Source of the DNA: Pseudomonas alliivorans
GTDB taxonomy: Bacteria > Pseudomonadota > Gammaproteobacteria > Pseudomonadales > Pseudomonadaceae
NCBI RefSeq assembly: GCF_017826695.1
Contig: NZ_JAFFZW010000001.1
Coordinates: forward strand, 806,001-870,000
Reading direction: 5' to 3'
Length of the DNA stretch: 64,000 nucleotides
In this document: positions 63,623 to 64,000 of the stretch, one piece after another
How positions within the stretch are numbered: position 1 is the first letter of the stretch
Layout of the letters: each line of letters opens with the position of its first letter
The notes under the pieces: model-generated
The model's input: the letters and a program-made list of their open reading frames with translations, nothing else
The model's database searches: none
Told to the model about the DNA's origin: nothing
Made by a program: the position numbers and the translations under genes

Positions 63623-64000
63623 ATGACCTCTTTCAGCACCGTAGCCCAGGATGCCAAGGCTCGGGCCGAACAGTCCTCGACGCGCATTGCGTTTTTCATT
63701 GCCGGTTTCAGTGTGGCCTCATGGGCACCGCTGGTGCCTTATGCCAAACAACGGATGGGGCTTGACGAAGGGACGCTGGGCCTCTTGCTGCTGTGTCTGG
63801 GCGTGGGTTCCATCATCGCCATGCCGCTGGCCGGGGCGCTGGCGGCGCGTTTTGGTTGTCGGCGTCTGCTGGTGATCTCTACGCTGTTGATCTGTCTGTG
63901 CCTGCCGCTGCTGGCGACCGTATCGAGTCTGCCGTTGCTGATCGCGGTGCTGTTTCTGTTCGGCGCCAGCATGGGCGGCGTGGACTGTACGGCTAATGTG
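63623..64000 (+). CDS. MFS transporter (YbjJ-like), 3' partial
   Basis: The first 126 residues are visible and run off the right edge. Three to four hydrophobic helices are seen (RIAFFIAGFSVASWAPLVPYAKQRMGLDEGTLGLLLLCLGVGSIIAMPLAGALAARFGCRR, with motif A AGALAARFGCRR). AAGGAG precedes the ATG by about 6 nt. The N-terminus resembles the YbjJ-type MFS proteins. It is divergent from the twelve-gene operon and may be unrelated to it. Confidence 0.8.
   Translation, partial: MTSFSTVAQDAKARAEQSSTRIAFFIAGFSVASWAPLVPYAKQRMGLDEGTLGLLLLCLGVGSIIAMPLAGALAARFGCRRLLVISTLLICLCLPLLATVSSLPLLIAVLFLFGASMGGVDCTANV

Noticed and set aside
1..64000. CRISPR arrays, tRNA genes, prophage or transposase genes
   Set aside because: No spaced direct repeats, tRNA-like cloverleaf or recombinase motifs were noticed in either strand.

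Overview
The window is high-GC, gene-dense chromosomal DNA of a Pseudomonas, most probably the P. syringae group. This rests on the dnaX/ybaB/recR and ccmABCDEFGHI gene families, a Pseudomonas-type 4.5S RNA, REP-like intergenic palindromes, an SRP-AcpA-MscS backbone and the plant-associate accessory genes. The species call is inference. There are no tRNA or rRNA genes, no CRISPR array, and no transposase or integrase. Both ends cut through genes: a zinc metallopeptidase on the left and an MFS transporter on the right.

Layout. (1) 0-5.7 kb: metallopeptidase end, GNAT acetyltransferase, 4.5S RNA (ffs), InaA-type kinase, MscS channel, Tat-exported AcpA-type phosphoesterase. (2) 5.8-13.7 kb: dnaX, ybaB and recR, but with ybaB and recR separated by a four-gene block (aldehyde dehydrogenase, RidA, DSD1-family PLP enzyme, divergent LysR regulator). 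(3) 13.7-24.4 kb: a metal-dependent hydrolase family protein, an orphan FliK-like/FlhB-tail pair, the full cytochrome c maturation operon ccmABCDEFGHI with a 58-aa ccmD, and a small lipoprotein. (4) 24.3-31.5 kb: sulfate-binding protein, voltage-gated-type K+ channel with a zinc ribbon, and a five-gene MarR-FUSC-DUF1656-HlyD-OMF efflux operon. (5) 31.5-37.3 kb: PL7 alginate lyase, a Cus/Hpr-type two-component system divergent from a periplasmic protein, cytochrome b561 and a Tat-exported molybdopterin oxidoreductase, with a CusR/CopR-like box between them, then a REP pair. (6) 37.3-44.7 kb: EfeUOB iron uptake operon with a second EfeO and a Fur box, AlkA-like glycosylase, AmpC beta-lactamase, LysR. 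(7) 44.8-51.4 kb: CitMHS transporter with an AtuA-type enzyme pair, SulP transporter, ZapE/AFG1 ATPase, RarD-type transporter.

(8) 51.5-62.8 kb is the most unusual region: twelve consecutive minus-strand genes, mostly joined by ATGA overlaps or gaps under 10 nt. They encode a Gfo/Idh/MocA dehydrogenase, two paralogous DegT-type PLP aminotransferases around a Nudix hydrolase, an FAD oxidoreductase, a HAD phosphatase with a DWNGT motif, a histidine-box membrane desaturase-like protein, a methylthioadenosine phosphorylase, a second Nudix enzyme, a substrate-binding-protein fold without a signal peptide, an MFS transporter and a second HAD phosphatase. I do not recognise this combination. It has the form of a small-molecule biosynthesis and export operon: dehydrogenation plus transamination of a sugar- or cyclitol-like substrate, oxidative tailoring, phosphate removal and export. 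The MTA phosphorylase hints at SAM-derived MTA as a by-product. Upstream lies an AT-rich leader of about 0.8 kb with an 18-bp near-palindrome and a possible small ORF.

Where the sequence allowed, starts were set by ribosome-binding sites, overlaps and family N-termini rather than by the longest frame.
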